The notes beneath the pieces were generated by a model. The model ran no database searches and was not told the origin of the DNA. It saw only the letters and a program-made list of their open reading frames with translations. A stretch of DNA of 64,000 nucleotides from Arion vulgaris. Taxonomy: Eukaryota > Mollusca > Gastropoda > Stylommatophora > Arionidae. The position numbers were made by a program, and so were the translations under genes. The stretch covers positions 67,469,274-67,533,273 of the forward strand of contig CM036758.1 of assembly GCA_020796225.1 (NCBI GenBank), written 5' to 3'. Of this stretch, positions 21,053-31,469 are shown piece after piece; position 1 is the stretch's first letter; every line of letters starts with the position of its first letter.

Positions 21053-21560
21053 ATTTGATGGGGTACATATACAATATATATTTATTTTGTACCCATTTCA
21101 TTGATAACTTGTTCCGTTTCAGGTTTAACTATACAAAGTGAGAAAAAACAGTTTACGGACAAGACTATGGTTTATCATAAAGACACACCTAACACCACAT
21201 TATCAGCCCATTTTGTCAAACTTATGCAGCTCCAAATTTTTATTTGAGTAACTGTTTTAAAGACAAATCGCTAGAGTTTCCAACTGTGCTGTAAACAACT
21301 AATTATGACTGTACACTTACTAGTTTTTAATGATTCTGAGTTGGTGAATTCTGTGTGGAATGTAGTCAGATACAAATGTGAAAAAATGATTATTCGGTAT
21401 GCCATATTATTATGACTTAAGGATATTCAAGTGGTTTGCTGGTGGGACCAGAACCAATAAACTGGATTATAGAAAACAACAGACCAGGGCGAGGTGTAGG
21501 TGAGTAGTTGGATGCTATAGGGTGAGGGGTGAGATTTATCAGAATTGTTGATGTTTGTTT
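21053..21560. other. Unassigned AT-rich stretch
   Basis: No frame of note and no recurrent block. Confidence 0.45.
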
Positions 21561-21568
21561 GTTTATAT

Positions 21569-22142
21569 CAACGTTTCCCAAACTGGGGTCCTCGGACCCG
21601 GGGTACTACAGGGGTCCTCAAGCTCTTGAAGAAATGTTATGATCTTTTGACATTTCAAACAGAAAAATAAATTTTTAAAACATGTATTTTTTTTTCCGAT
21701 CCAGAAGCACTTGAGCTCTTCGGCTCGGTGCCATGGACATCGTAACCTTCGGTTCGGTGCCACGAACACCGTAAATCTGGGGAATCTGTGGCTTTTTCTG
21801 CCATCCCGCGGAATTGAACCCGCACACACAGAAGGATAGTCACCCGTAGTCGAACGCGCAACGAACACGCTGGGCAGACGGGCTTAAAAACATGAATAAA
21901 AACAGTGGTAAACTAGTTCCGATGCGAAATCAAAGGACCCAGACCAGACCTGCGTCTAAAAGTCTGACAGGACAAAATGAAAGATCATTTGAAGTTTCCG
22001 CAGTCTGAGAACATTGTTTACTATTGTAACACACAGATAATTCATTACTGTCAATTTTCATTTATAGAAACATTTAGGTGTCAGTGGCGGCAAAATGTAT
22101 TTAAAATCGGCTCCGCGGTAATGCACAATTTGGGAACCGCTG
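21569..22142. mobile_element. hAT-like MITE with nested SINE-C
   Basis: The ends caacgtttcccaaactg and caatttgggaaccgctg form an imperfect 17-bp inverted repeat. The near-identical 8-bp flanks gtttatat (21561-21568) and gtttagat (22143-22150) fit the 8-bp target duplication of the hAT superfamily. There is no transposase. It is interrupted by SINE-C at about 21688-21884. Confidence 0.82.
21688..21884 (-). mobile_element. SINE-C copy nested in the MITE
   Basis: Minus-oriented SINE-C, flanked by tttaaaacatg on the left and cttaaaaacatg on the right. Confidence 0.88.
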
Positions 22143-22269
22143 GTTTAGATCATCAGATAGTATCCTCTAATTTATTCTTCCAGGCAGTGTTCGTTAGATT
22201 AGTAGATACGAGACCTCTGTGAAAGCCGCTGGACAACGCATGTTCTCCTCTGTAATACAAAGTTGGTTC

Positions 22270-22420
22270 CTTCTGAGGTGCGGGATAGTCATGTTTGGTT
22301 CCCAATGGATGTGTGTGAAACGGATTATCATAATGTTTGGTTCCCAATGGATGTGTGTGAAACGGATTATCATAATGTTTGGTTCCCAATGGATGTGTGT
22401 GAAACGGATTATCATAATGC
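22270..22420. repeat. 42-bp tandem repeat, 3+ copies
   Basis: Three near-perfect copies of gtttggttcccaatggatgt plus gtgtgaaacggattatcataat. Confidence 0.95.
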
Positions 22421-22600
22421 GTAAGCGTTCGCCTGTCGACTCGGACACATGAGGGTTGGGGGTTCTATCCCATACTCGACGCTCCACTCGTGAGGATAGG
22501 AATTGGCCCACCTACCTCCTGCAAACTAGGGACTAGAAATATGAAGTGACATGTACTTCATACCCTAATGTCTGAACAAATTACGGGACATTAAAAAAAA
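22421..22600 (+). repeat. Possible tRNA-like SINE
   Basis: The start gcgtaagcgttcgcctgtcg and a B-box-like gggggttctatccca, with an A-rich end (ttaaaaaaaaattattg), suggest a SINE. No second copy was seen. Confidence 0.4.
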
Positions 22601-22639
22601 ATTATTGTTAATGGTTGTGTAATCAGAGAGAATGCCTGG

Positions 22640-22815
22640 CTGAATGAACTAGAGCGTGGCTCCCATGCGGAAGACCCGTGTTCAATCCTAACCCGAACAG
22701 TTTCGAGGCGACTGCACTAACCATGCGGCCATTAATATACTCAGGCTCCGTCCCACCTGTCCTACACCGCCCTAACAGCGATACTACAGACAGTAACGAC
22801 AGCTGGGGTTTTTTT
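22640..22815 (+). mobile_element. SINE-F copy
   Basis: tRNA-like head (gtggctcccatgcggaagac, cccgtgttcaatcc) followed by catgcggccattaatatact. A second copy lies at 61430-61645. Confidence 0.75.
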
Positions 22816-23007
22816 TAAATCGGGGCCCGACTGCATGCAGTACGTGAGACATCGTTTGATTTGCTTGATCACAGGGAGAAAGCTCTCTCGTCAATCTTAT
22901 ACTTACTCTGTTCATGTGGATTTGGAGTCTGAATATATATAAATCGTTTGCTATTCTTGGAATAGTTTATCGAGTCAATTGGGTTATTTCCGTTCACTGT
23001 CTCGTTA

Positions 23008-23046
23008 TCTATCTATCCATCCATCCATCCATCCATCCATCCATCC

Positions 23047-23100
<54 letters not shown>

Positions 23101-23101
23101 A
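23008..23101. repeat. (ATCC)n(ATCT)n microsatellite
   Basis: About 8 ATCC units followed by about 14 ATCT units. Confidence 0.97.
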
Positions 23102-23330
23102 TCCTCTTCGTGTCACAATTGACACATAAAGCTTCCACAAGACTACCATTGTTGCCGTTCTGCTGTATTTCTACCAACCGTCTCCCACATCAGGCCACAC
23201 TCCTTCAACTCTCTCTACAATTCTTCTCCATATTTTCTTTGGACGTCCAGGCCTTCTCTTCCCAACCTCTGTCCACCTGAGAGCTGTCCTAGCCAATGCC
23301 CCTACTGGCTCATAATATTCGCCTTAATTT
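23102..23330 (-). mobile_element. LINE tail fragment
   Basis: The complement contains the basic GRPGRPKKIWR-like block seen near LINE ORF2 C-termini. It is decayed and starts at the microsatellite. Confidence 0.5.
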
Positions 23331-23379
23331 GCTTCTTGGATTATATATGTATGTAACTTTCGTATTTTTGCGTGTGTTC

Positions 23380-23930
23380 TTATCAACCAAATTAACCACA
23401 CTTTGTGATCTGTGTGGTTTGCGACAAAAAAACGTGAATATGTTGTATTCTGGTTTATAGGCCCCCACGACATACATAACTTGTACATCCGGTTTCTCTC
23501 TCTCGCGATCGTTCTTATGCCGTTTTTTATCATTCTATTGTGATATATAAACAGCTAAACATCAAGAACGGAATGTACGTGCACAGCCTTCAGTGCCAAT
23601 TGGAGCTCAAGTGCTTATCTTTCGGTGGTGTGTTCGGTTTCAACCAGCGTTTACAGGGTTCGCTCTCCGTTAGCCTTTGCTGTCCCCAGCCAAAACCCAC
23701 AAGGCAGCAGGTTGCTATTGTCTTTCAGGGCAGCGACCGTAGACGACCTGCCCTCCCGGGCCGATGAGCGTCATCTGCCAGCAATATCAGTCTTGTTAAT
23801 GGACTGCTTGGTTTGCATACCGTCCAGTTTTGTGTACGGTTTGCTCCACTAGCCTTTGATTGTCCCCAATCAACTACAAGGCAGCAGTAGATTTCTCTTC
23901 TGAAACAACTTCTTGGCCATTCGGTTTGTT
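23380..23930 (-). mobile_element. SINE-A-related remnant and two SINE-G copies
   Basis: 23380-23505 keeps accacactttgtgatctgtg and aggccccca, a weak SINE-A relative. 23520-23725 is a SINE-G copy (tcaaccagcgtttacagggt, then gctgtccccagccaaaaccc). 23760-23930 is a second, more diverged SINE-G. Other SINE-G copies lie at 53131 (-) and 61225 (+). Confidence 0.65.
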
Positions 23931-23935
23931 GTCTC

Positions 23936-24320
23936 ATTGTCTGGTACACACAGTAAGCCAGTAGTTATATTATTTGTTTATTTATCTGTTTTCTGTATAT
24001 CTTGTCTATCTAAAGATCCCTCTATGTGACAAGAATTAATTTTTATCTTTTTGTTTAGTATTGTTTTGGTAAAAATGTATTCTTTTTTTATTCTTTTTGT
24101 AATATTCATCTTTTTGTATCTTTTGTAATATATATATATATATGAGTGTGTGTATCTTGCAAAATTTATCTTTTTTTTAAATCTGTAGTAAAGAATGTTT
24201 ACTAACTTTTAGTGATTTTTAAAAATCTGTAGTAAACATATTTTTAGCCTTGTAACTTTTACTATGATTTGTATTATTAATTGCAGTAATATTTAATTAT
24301 TTTATTTCGTGTCTCTACAG
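23936..24320. other. Intron sequence upstream of first visible SH2 exon
   Basis: T-rich, with a short (TA)n at 24129-24142. The last 20 bases form a pyrimidine-rich acceptor (gtctctacag). No earlier exon of the SH2 gene could be recognised to the left. Confidence 0.5.
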
Positions 24321-24407
24321 GCTGGAGACATTGATGTACTTGGACAGAAGTCATATTCACGATGAGGCACTCCGCAACACACCATGGTACCATGCTGGTC
24401 TGCCGCG
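24321..24407 (+). CDS. SH2 adaptor protein (tensin-like), exon a
   Basis: This 87-bp internal exon lies between acceptor ctctacag and donor gtatgt. Its first base completes a codon begun upstream, and its last two bases begin the Arg codon finished by the next exon. The frame reads LETLMYLDRSHIHDEALRNT and continues PWYHAGLPR. The Trp-Tyr-His plus Pro-Arg signature is the start of an SH2 domain, which binds phosphotyrosine peptides in the cytoplasm. A 4.3-kb intron full of SINE and LINE copies follows. Upstream exons were not found, so the N-terminal part of the protein is unknown. Confidence 0.9.
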
Positions 24408-24439
24408 GTATGTGTCTTTATAACACAAACACTTTATAC

Positions 24440-24853
24440 AAAATTGAGAAGAGTTGGCTGGAAAACTACTGGCTGGGCAAAATTCATTAGAAAGATTAAA
24501 AATAAAATACCAACAATATTTTCAGCATCTTCTAAATTACATCGGGGCCCCTCGTAGGTGCTACAGAGTTTGTGTTACAGCATGTTCAGATCGCGTTGAC
24601 TACGGGTGACTCACCCTCTGTGTGTGCGGGTTCAATTCCGCGGGCTGGCAGAAAAGTCACAGGTTCCCAGATTTACGGTGTTCATGGCACCGAACCGAAG
24701 GGTTATGATGTCCATGGCTGAAAGCTCAAAGTGCTTCTGGATCAGGAAAAAAAGAGTTTGTGCACTACAGCTGAGATCTTCCTGTGTAAGAAAGAGATCG
24801 GAGCACACATGGTTACTCACCGAAGTGCAGTGATGATGGTCCTATCAATCAAT
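24440..24853 (+). mobile_element. SINE-D copy in intron, with nested SINE-C
   Basis: Plus-oriented SINE-D from gttggctggaaaactactgg to a tcaatcaatta tail. It is interrupted by SINE-C at about 24572-24756. Confidence 0.8.
24572..24756 (+). mobile_element. SINE-C nested in SINE-D
   Basis: Plus-oriented SINE-C with B box gggttcaattccgcggg, ending in an A tract. gagtttgtg flanks both sides (near 24567 and 24752), as expected of a short TSD. It is shortened at both head and body. Confidence 0.8.
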
Positions 24854-24884
24854 TAAAAAAAAAACTACAAGGATGTGCAAGTTG

Positions 24885-25378
24885 TGTCCTGTGTTAATAA
24901 ATGAATAGTGGAAACGTGGACGACGAACAAACAGATGAAGATAAGAATTGAAGCTTGCAAAATGTGAATACACAGAAGAATAGGGAGAGCGTCACGGAAA
25001 GAGAAGACAACTAATAAACAAATGCTGCAACGACTAGGATTGAAAAAATAATTTCTCTGGCAGATATGAGTTAGACAACTGAGATAATTTGGTAATATTA
25101 AGAGATGTGATACTGTTAAAAAGCATTTTGGTAGAGGTGTTAGGCAGGACAGCAGGGAGAAGACAGAGATACAATTGGAAGGGGGAACACAAGGTAGTGG
25201 TCAAGCAATAGTCTGGCAGCGTGTACCATCAGGACAAGGGATACAACTTACAATTGGAAGGGGGAACACAAGGTAGTGGTCAAGCAATAGTCTGGCAGAG
25301 TGTACCATCAGGACAAGGGATACAACTTGTTGGAGGGCCATTAGAGCTAACCTTCGATGCAGAGATGGTACTTGATTA
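24885..25378 (+). mobile_element. LINE tail with 79-bp direct duplication
   Basis: Conceptual pieces RRIGRASRKEKTTNKQ and WQI-VRQLRWFGN resemble LINE ORF2 C-termini. A 79-bp segment (acaattggaagggggaacac to acaagggatacaactt) is present twice in tandem at about 25171-25329. Confidence 0.65.
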
Positions 25379-25477
25379 ATTAGTTACTTGTCTTCAGTGA
25401 ACACTCTCAGCTCAGATGCTGTTATTATTTTTTCATCCTTGTCCCAGGCATTGAAACTTGTGATTACGACTTGACTT

Positions 25478-25705
25478 CTTCTTCGAACGTTCCATTCTGA
25501 CCACTTGTTATACCTCTCTTTGTGATTTGTATGTTTTCTGAGCCTAAGAGCGATTGTACGTTGTGCCATCAAGTAGGCCAGCACATCCGATTTCCGCAGC
25601 ACTTTTTATTTACTAGGGTAGCTTCCTAGGTCCTACATCAGTCGCCTCTTACGACATGTTTTGTAGGTGGCAATGGTACTATTCTTTGCTTCCTTGCAGT
25701 ACCGG
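25478..25705 (-). mobile_element. SINE-B copy
   Basis: Minus-oriented SINE-B in intron 1 of the SH2 gene. Confidence 0.85.
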
Positions 25706-25732
25706 AACACAACACAGACGACTCAAGTTTCT

Positions 25733-25975
25733 TCTTCTTTGCATGCGTTCTTTACGACCAATTTTAATCACTCTTTGTGATATTTTTATCTTTGCCAAGA
25801 ACGTGTATACGATGCACATTTGTTTGGTAGGCCCCTAAACGCATAGACTTCTACACGTTTAGGACACATGCATCCGATTTCAGCCAAACCTGCTTAATCA
25901 CCTCTTATGACATGTGTGGCTGGTAACAGTGGTTCTATTCTTTACACCCCAAATTTGGGCCCGTAACCACTCGGT
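25733..25975 (-). mobile_element. SINE-A copy with 13-bp TSD
   Basis: Minus-oriented SINE-A with gactcaagtttct on both sides (25720-25732 and 25976-25988). Confidence 0.9.
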
Positions 25976-26244
25976 GACTCAAGTTTCTGAGTTGGGATGC
26001 AATTTCGAACCGTTGCTAGAACTATTGTTTAAACTTATCTGCAGCTGACAGTTTCAATTATCTGCGAAGGACTAAGCACCTATGTGAATTGCTTATGTGT
26101 AGATGTCCATCAGTTGTTTTATCACTTCATGTATAAATCAGATCACCAGCTTTAGCAGTAATTGTGTTCTTAGCTTCAATGATATCAACCAACGTGAAAT
26201 AACTTGTTAACAAATATATTTTGTACGTATACTAAACAAGTGAA

Positions 26245-27055
26245 CGTCTGTAATTCAAGCGGTAGTGAAATCGATCACAAACCCAAGTGTACCTGGTTCA
26301 AACCCCATGGTGGGCAAGTTTGGAAGCAAATTCGTTTCCGTGGATAGCACTCCAGTCTAGAAAATAGCCAGGTCTACAGACCCTACTGTCTAAACTTTCC
26401 AAGCAGCACAGGGTCATCTTGCAGTGGATACCCCTCACTGTGGAATACCAGGAAATGAAACAGCAGACCGATTGGCCAAGGAAGGTGCTGCAGGAGAGCA
26501 ATTGGATGTGCCAGTTGCCTACCACCAAAAGAAAAGGATGATTAAATCAATTAGAAAGTCACAAATACCAACACAAGACGATTATTATAATATGAGCAGA
26601 TTGGAACAAGTTGTCATTCTGCCCCTTAGAACAGGACACAATCAACTCCGCAGCAACATGTATACAAAATTCACGATTGGCAATTTAGCCATGTGTACAT
26701 GTGGACAGGCACACCAGACTGCAAAGCACATACTTCAAGACTGCCCGAATATGATACACTGAGGCAAACTCACTGGCCTAACGAGTCAACACTCGACAGA
26801 AAACTACACGGACCTCTGTGTGAGCTACAAAAGACAGTGAAGTTCATACAAGAGACAACATTGAATATATAGACAATATTTCAAGCCAACGAAAGGAAGG
26901 AAGGAAGGTTTCTGTGGGGTTTTTACAAAAGGTAAAAATAGACCTCACCGCTCAGAAAGCAATGGCAAACTACTGAACGTATAAGTGGTGCCTAGAAAAT
27001 CAACGACTCATTTACTGTAGTTGATGGCTACGTCCTGTAAAGAATATGCTACAAT
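26245..27055 (+). mobile_element. SINE-E split by LINE-v
   Basis: The head and first body part lie at 26245-26344 (gtagtgaaatcgatcacaaa, cctggttcaaaccc). The rest resumes at 26908 with gtggggtttttacaaaaggt and gtataagtggtgcctagaaa. Confidence 0.85.
26345..26907 (+). mobile_element. 5'-truncated LINE-v with TSD
   Basis: Remnant of an RNase H LINE. HCGIPGNETADRLAKEGAA marks the end of RNase H, including the conserved His and Asp. LRTGHNQLRSNMYTKF and MCTCGQAHQTAKHILQDCP, a Cys-rich knuckle, follow. It ends in (gaaagg)n. Imperfect duplicates gtttccgtgga and gtttctgtggg lie at 26334-26344 and 26908-26918. The start lies inside the RNase H domain, so it cannot move by itself. Confidence 0.9.
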
Positions 27056-27229
27056 TTCATACTAAGCAAAGCAGAAGGGAGGAAGGGTTACTATAAGTTT
27101 CATCTGAAAGATGAGCAAACTTCCGCAATCAATTAAACCATGCTTTTTCCAGCGGTACAGTTATTGAATCTAGTGGTGTCATGTTCTGTTTTTACTAGTC
27201 AGATTGTTTGGTTGCATTTATTATTATCA

Positions 27230-27345
27230 TTCAAGTTAACCACTGTTTGGTGTTTGCACAGAGAACATGAGTCTCTTGTGTCCTGTTAGGCCCCTATAGC
27301 ATTTAGGACAGGCACATCCGATTTTGGCTAAATTATATGCATATT
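27230..27345 (-). repeat. Diverged SINE-A-related remnant
   Basis: Keeps the order taaccactgtttggtg, tgttaggcccctatagcatt, aggacaggcacatccgattt. A similar remnant lies at 31470-31600. Confidence 0.5.
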
Positions 27346-27384
27346 AACCAATATATATATGGTATAAGATCTGATTCGTCATAG

Positions 27385-27585
27385 GTAGGTCGCCAGGAAG
27401 GAAGCATCCTGGCAAAAAGGAGCAGAGGAAGACCATGGAGAAGATGAATTCAGGATGTAATTGATGATTTGAGTATGACTGCCGCAAAGGCTGGACATCT
27501 TACCTATGAGAGAGAGAGACATTCAGGACTGTTAGGCTGGTAAATTTCTGCTCAGGACAAACTAATTGATGATGATGATGCCACC
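27385..27585 (+). mobile_element. LINE-i tail
   Basis: Contains ggaagaccatggagaagatg, aggatgtaattgatgatttg and a gatgatgatgatg end, as in other LINE-i tails. Confidence 0.8.
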
Positions 27586-27699
27586 ATCAGAGCTGAGCCA
27601 TGTTATCTAGTCTGCTGAATGGGGAATATTTGGTGCCCCCCTTCACCCCACCCACCGAGTCTACTACAAAAACCTCTGGCAGAACATGTCCTCCAATTG

Positions 27700-27955
27700 A
27701 TGAAGTTGATGCTGGGAACACCGATGTGTAGAAACATCTCTATCCCCATTAACACTTTCATGGGTAGCAATACTAGCATCTTTCCAAATTATCAAATATT
27801 ATACCCCATATGTCAGAGAAGACATGCCTGTATGGCGAGGAACACTGATATTAAGGACAGCAGGCCTTCACGCAAAAATCAGTCAGAAGCGTCATACCAT
27901 GCAACCTGACTACGCCTGAATCATAGCGGGGGGAGCCCAAGAAGAAGATGAAGAA
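27700..27955 (+). repeat. Repeat shared with 30095-30260
   Basis: Shared blocks are tatggcgaggaa, cacgcaaaaatcagtcagaa and an agaagaagat tail. The family is unnamed, possibly a LINE or SINE 3' end. Confidence 0.55.
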
Positions 27956-28039
27956 TCAAATATTATTCAAGTATTCCTCATGGTATAAAAACAGGTTCTC
28001 TGTTGTTACTTAACAATGACATTTATCAGAAGTTTCATC

Positions 28040-28345
28040 ATGGGCATGCTCAGCAGTAGACGACTAAGATGGTTGGGGCATGTGAGAAGAATGGAAACTT
28101 ATCGCATACCAATGTTGTTCTGTGAACTTTCGGAGGAAGAGGCACCAGGGCAGACCACTGCTCAGATATAAAGATGTCTGCAAAGCCTCAATGAAAAACT
28201 TTCTATAGGTCCCAACACATGGGAAAAACTAGCTGATGACAGAATTGTGTGGAATGCGGTATTGCGCAAGGGCGCAGAGTCTTTTGAGAAGAGACTTATG
28301 TATGATCTGAAAGACAGGAGAGAAAAGCAAAAACTCAGAAGTTGT
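28040..28345 (+). mobile_element. LINE-vi (RTE-like) ORF2 C-terminus
   Basis: Conceptual pieces RRLRWLGHVRRMETYRIP and, after a frame change, TWEKLADDRIVWNAVLRKGA then SFEKRL. This is the tail typical of RTE-type LINEs. Confidence 0.75.
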
Positions 28346-28615
28346 CACAGTAGAACACTTGCCAATTGACCGTCTGTAAAGTTGTCACAGTAAAACACTT
28401 GCCAATTGATTGTAAAGTTGTCACAGTAGAACACTTGCCAATTGACCGTCTGTAAAGTTGTCACAGTAGAACACTTGCCAATTGACCATCTGTAAAGTTG
28501 TCACAGTAAAACACTTGCCAATTGACCGTCTGTAAAGTTGTCACAGTAGAACACTTGCCAATTGACCGTCCCGTAAAGTTGTCACAGTAAAACACTTGCC
28601 AATTGATCGCTGTAA
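28345..28615. repeat. 40-bp minisatellite in SH2 intron 1
   Basis: Seven copies of a 40-bp unit (gttgtcacagtagaacactt, then gccaattgaccgtctgtaaa). It ends about 90 bp before the next SH2 exon and starts in the last codons of the LINE-vi remnant. Confidence 0.95.
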
Positions 28616-28704
28616 AGACGAAAAAGGCCATATAGAAGTTCCTATCTTTAGCACTTTGATTAGCAAGTAAAAAATAAGTTGTGTCACTTTTCTCTTGTTC
28701 GCAG

Positions 28705-28876
28705 GGAATGTGCCTTGGAAATACTTCAGCAAGAACAAGTTGGTTCTTTCATAGTGCGAGACAGTTCTACACATCCAGGCTGTTATGCTCTGTCCGTCCG
28801 AGTTCCTAAATATGACAATGCATCAGGAATTTCTCATTATTTGATACTTCGTACTCATAGAGGAGTGAAATTAAAG
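28705..28876 (+). CDS. SH2 adaptor protein, exon b (phosphotyrosine pocket)
   Basis: This 172-bp exon follows acceptor tgttcgcag and precedes donor gtttgt. Its first base completes the Arg codon of exon a, and it ends on a codon boundary. It encodes the heart of the SH2 domain. ECALEILQQEQVGSFIVRDS holds the FxVRDS motif, whose Arg binds phosphotyrosine. ISHYLILRTHRGVKLK carries the βD His region and the RGVKLK stretch that I recall as typical of tensin SH2 domains. Continuity of reading frame across exons a, b and c shows that the gene is intact here. Confidence 0.93.
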
Positions 28877-29089
28877 GTTTGTTCTTGTTGACAAATATCA
28901 CAATGGCATTTGAGGGTGTCAGTTTTATGTTTCATTAGTAACTTCTTCTTGCATTTGTCCGCTATGAATTCAGACATACTTGGTGCGTCTGGTATTATGT
29001 TTCTGACCGATTTTTGCATGAAGACCTTCTTTTCTTTTTATAAGTATTCCCTGCCATGCAGGTGTGCCTTCTCCGACTTCATAGGTTGC

Positions 29090-29510
29090 CTAGTAACACT
29101 TAGCTGGTGGATAGAAAAAGTGCTTTAAAGACACTCTTACAGTGTCTCTGAAATGCTTTGATACAGACACCACGTCCTGGGAATCCCTGGCGCAAGATCT
29201 CCAAATGTGGCCCTGTAACAACACAAGAGGAACTCGCATAGCTGAGAATCGTTGTTCCGCTGAGGCACAGAGAAAACAAGCTGTGCAAAAAGACAGAACA
29301 CACAACACCCACATGTCTAACCTTGATCATGTATGCCCCACCTGTGGTAGGGGATTGTGTTCTAGGATTGGACTTTACAGTCACCTCCGTCCACGCCAGA
29401 GAGGTGCAATAGCCCTTGCCTCTGAGTCTGTTGTTGTCATCGCTTTGCATGGATGGCTATTATTATTATTAGTAATACTTAAGACAAGAAATTAAAGGTT
29501 TCACCTAGCA
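29090..29510 (+). mobile_element. LINE-vi C-terminus with zinc knuckle
   Basis: A 117-codon open frame reads VSLKCFDTDTTSWESLAQD and then HVCPTCGRGLCSRIGLYSHL, a C2H2-type knuckle typical of RTE-type LINE ends. It lies in intron 2 of the SH2 gene, same strand. The matching minus-strand copy is at 38090. Confidence 0.85.
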
Positions 29511-29876
29511 TGAGTTAGTTTTGTTTGTTCATTTATGGAACATCGGACATGTCCATAATTTCTCCGATCTCCTCCCAAGCAGGTGTTAATGTTCTGATGG
29601 CCTTTCCTATGATCAATCAGATCTGATACCATGTTTCAGTATAATTCAGTAGATGTTGAAGTATAAAGTGATAGTTTTATCTTCCTAATATCTTATTAAT
29701 AACCGCAGTGACTGACTTTGGAGATAATGGCAGTACTAAAGCAATCTTCTGGCTATAGTCACAGACTTTATTCTTGCATGTTTTCTCAGTGATATGGAGT
29801 GTTCGAAGAAGAAGGTTAAAGTGAGAGAGAATGCATGAAGATGTGAACAAATATTGAAAATGAAAATCAAGACATG

Positions 29877-30260
29877 TCCTTTACATGATCTCGCCATCAA
29901 CCGCAGTAAACGAGTTGCTGATTTTCAAGGCACCACTTGTACAATCAGTAGTTTGCCATTGCTTTCTGAATGATGAGGTCTATTTTTACCATTGTAAACA
30001 TCCATGGGGACAAATTTGTTTCCAAACTGCTCGCGCTGAGTTCGAACCCAGTACTATTGGGTTGCGATCAAACTCACTACCGCTAAGCTACAGACAGACA
30101 TCCACCACAGACTCATTAGTCAAAACACCTCTGAAGTTAGAGAAGACCCGCCTTTATGGCGAGGAAACCAATAAAACGGTAAGCAGGCTTTCACGCAAAA
30201 ATCAGTCAGAAGCGCTACACCTGAATTTATAGCGGGCGAATGCAGAAGAACAAGAAGATT
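29877..30260 (-). mobile_element. SINE-E copy followed by repeat shared with 27700
   Basis: 29877-30095 is a minus-oriented SINE-E. From about 30095 the tatggcgaggaa / cacgcaaaaatcagtcagaa repeat follows in plus orientation. Confidence 0.75.
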
Positions 30261-30299
30261 AATCAATACAAATTGCTTTTTTAAAGCCATGAATTGGTT

Positions 30300-30510
30300 T
30301 CATTGCACTGGGTTTACCCATATGGTTGGATCCCTCTCTTTAGAAATTGTACATGACTTGGAATATTGCACAAAGCTTGAATTCCATAGCTCTAGCCTAC
30401 AATCCTAGGAATTTCTGGACAAAACTTTACCTTTAATATGAACAATGTGACCTGCAATCAAACTCAGGAACTTCAAAACACAAGACAAATGGTTTGACCA
30501 CTTCACCAGA
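30300..30510 (-). mobile_element. tRNA-headed SINE, old copy
   Basis: Shares catagctctagcctacaatc with the clearer copy at 56400-56597. The head region at the right is tRNA-like in the complement. Confidence 0.5.
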
Positions 30511-30522
30511 CCCCCACAAGAT

Positions 30523-30726
30523 TTTTTTTTAGATCCAGAAGCACTTGAGCTTTCAGCTCTTTGGCTCGGTGCCATGGACATCGTAATCCTTCGGTTCGGT
30601 GCCATGAACACCGTAAATCTGGGGAATCTGTGGCTTTTTCTGCCAGCCTGCGGAATTGAACCTGCACTCACAGAGGGCTTGTCACCTGCAGTCCAACACA
30701 CTACGAGCACGCTGGGCAGGCGGGCA
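30523..30726 (-). mobile_element. SINE-C copy with 13-bp TSD
   Basis: Minus-oriented full-length SINE-C flanked by perfect acccccacaagat (30510-30522 and 30727-30739). Confidence 0.93.
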
Positions 30727-30894
30727 ACCCCCACAAGATAAGTGTATGTTTTTCACATGTATCACATTAACAATTAAAAGTATTAGAGATGCATTGTAGC
30801 CAGTTGTCTCTTATGCAAAGTTAGTACTTAATTTGATCTAACAATATATTATATTTAATGTGTCATTTATTCTATTCTTGAATCTTTTCCCCAG

Positions 30895-31128
30895 GGACTG
30901 GACAAAGAGTGGTCAACCCTTACAGCACTAGTCACTCACCATACGGTGATGAGAGAGATGTTGCCATGCACTTTATGCCTGCCGAAGGTTTCCAGGCAGT
31001 CTTCACCATCACAAAACCGCAGTGGTGATCATGGTAATAGTATCGAGGATGAGAATATATTACACGGTGATGATAACTACAGTCGGCTTTCAGATGTCAG
31101 CGGGCTAGTAGGGAAAATGAAGATTTGA
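30895..31128 (+). CDS. SH2 adaptor protein, terminal exon
   Basis: The terminal exon follows acceptor tttccccag in phase 0. GLDKEWSTLTALVTHHTVM, then LPCTLCLP, completes the SH2 domain. The L-x-ALV-x-x-H and LPC-x-L pattern again resembles tensin SH2 domains. A Ser-rich, acidic tail of about 40 residues ends KMKI, with TGA at 31126-31128. Tensins usually carry a PTB domain after SH2. Here the chain stops, so this is either a tensin-like SH2 protein without PTB or a short splice form. No transmembrane segment is visible. Confidence 0.88.
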   Translation, partial: GLDKEWSTLTALVTHHTVMREMLPCTLCLPKVSRQSSPSQNRSGDHGNSIEDENILHGDDNYSRLSDVSGLVGKMKI

Positions 31129-31241
31129 TGTGCCTCTAGTTTTAAATGAGGGTGTTTGCATTTTTTTGTTTTATATATCTTACTCACTCGTGCGTGATAT
31201 CTTGTGCTACTTATGAGGCTTAAAATAGCTTGGATTATTGA

Positions 31242-31247
31242 AATAAA
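31242..31247 (+). promoter_or_regulatory. Candidate poly(A) signal
   Basis: AATAAA lies about 114 bp after the SH2 gene stop codon, the first canonical hexamer downstream of the stop. Confidence 0.55.
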
Positions 31248-31469
31248 CCAATGAGCATGAGAGAAAGTGGCGGAAGAGAAATGAAGTACAGAGAAATAAT
31301 GCCTTCTTCCTTTGCATTTGTTGCCAAGTTACCAAGTGAGATTTGTGCTTGGAGCAACATTGTGATCTGTGAATTTCATTCGGATTTTGGCAATGCTTTT
31401 TGTTTGTGCCCATGGTGGTTGTGAGATGCATATTCAGAAAATGGTAGACAACTAGTCACTACTACAAGG

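Noticed and set aside
22914..23129. ORF with SIHPSIHLSIYLSIYL
   Set aside because: It is a translation of a tetranucleotide microsatellite.
29142..29495. 117-codon frame with zinc-finger-like CPTCGRG as part of the SH2 gene
   Set aside because: It matches the C-terminal knuckle of LINE-vi, recurs in inverse at 38090 and lies in an intron.
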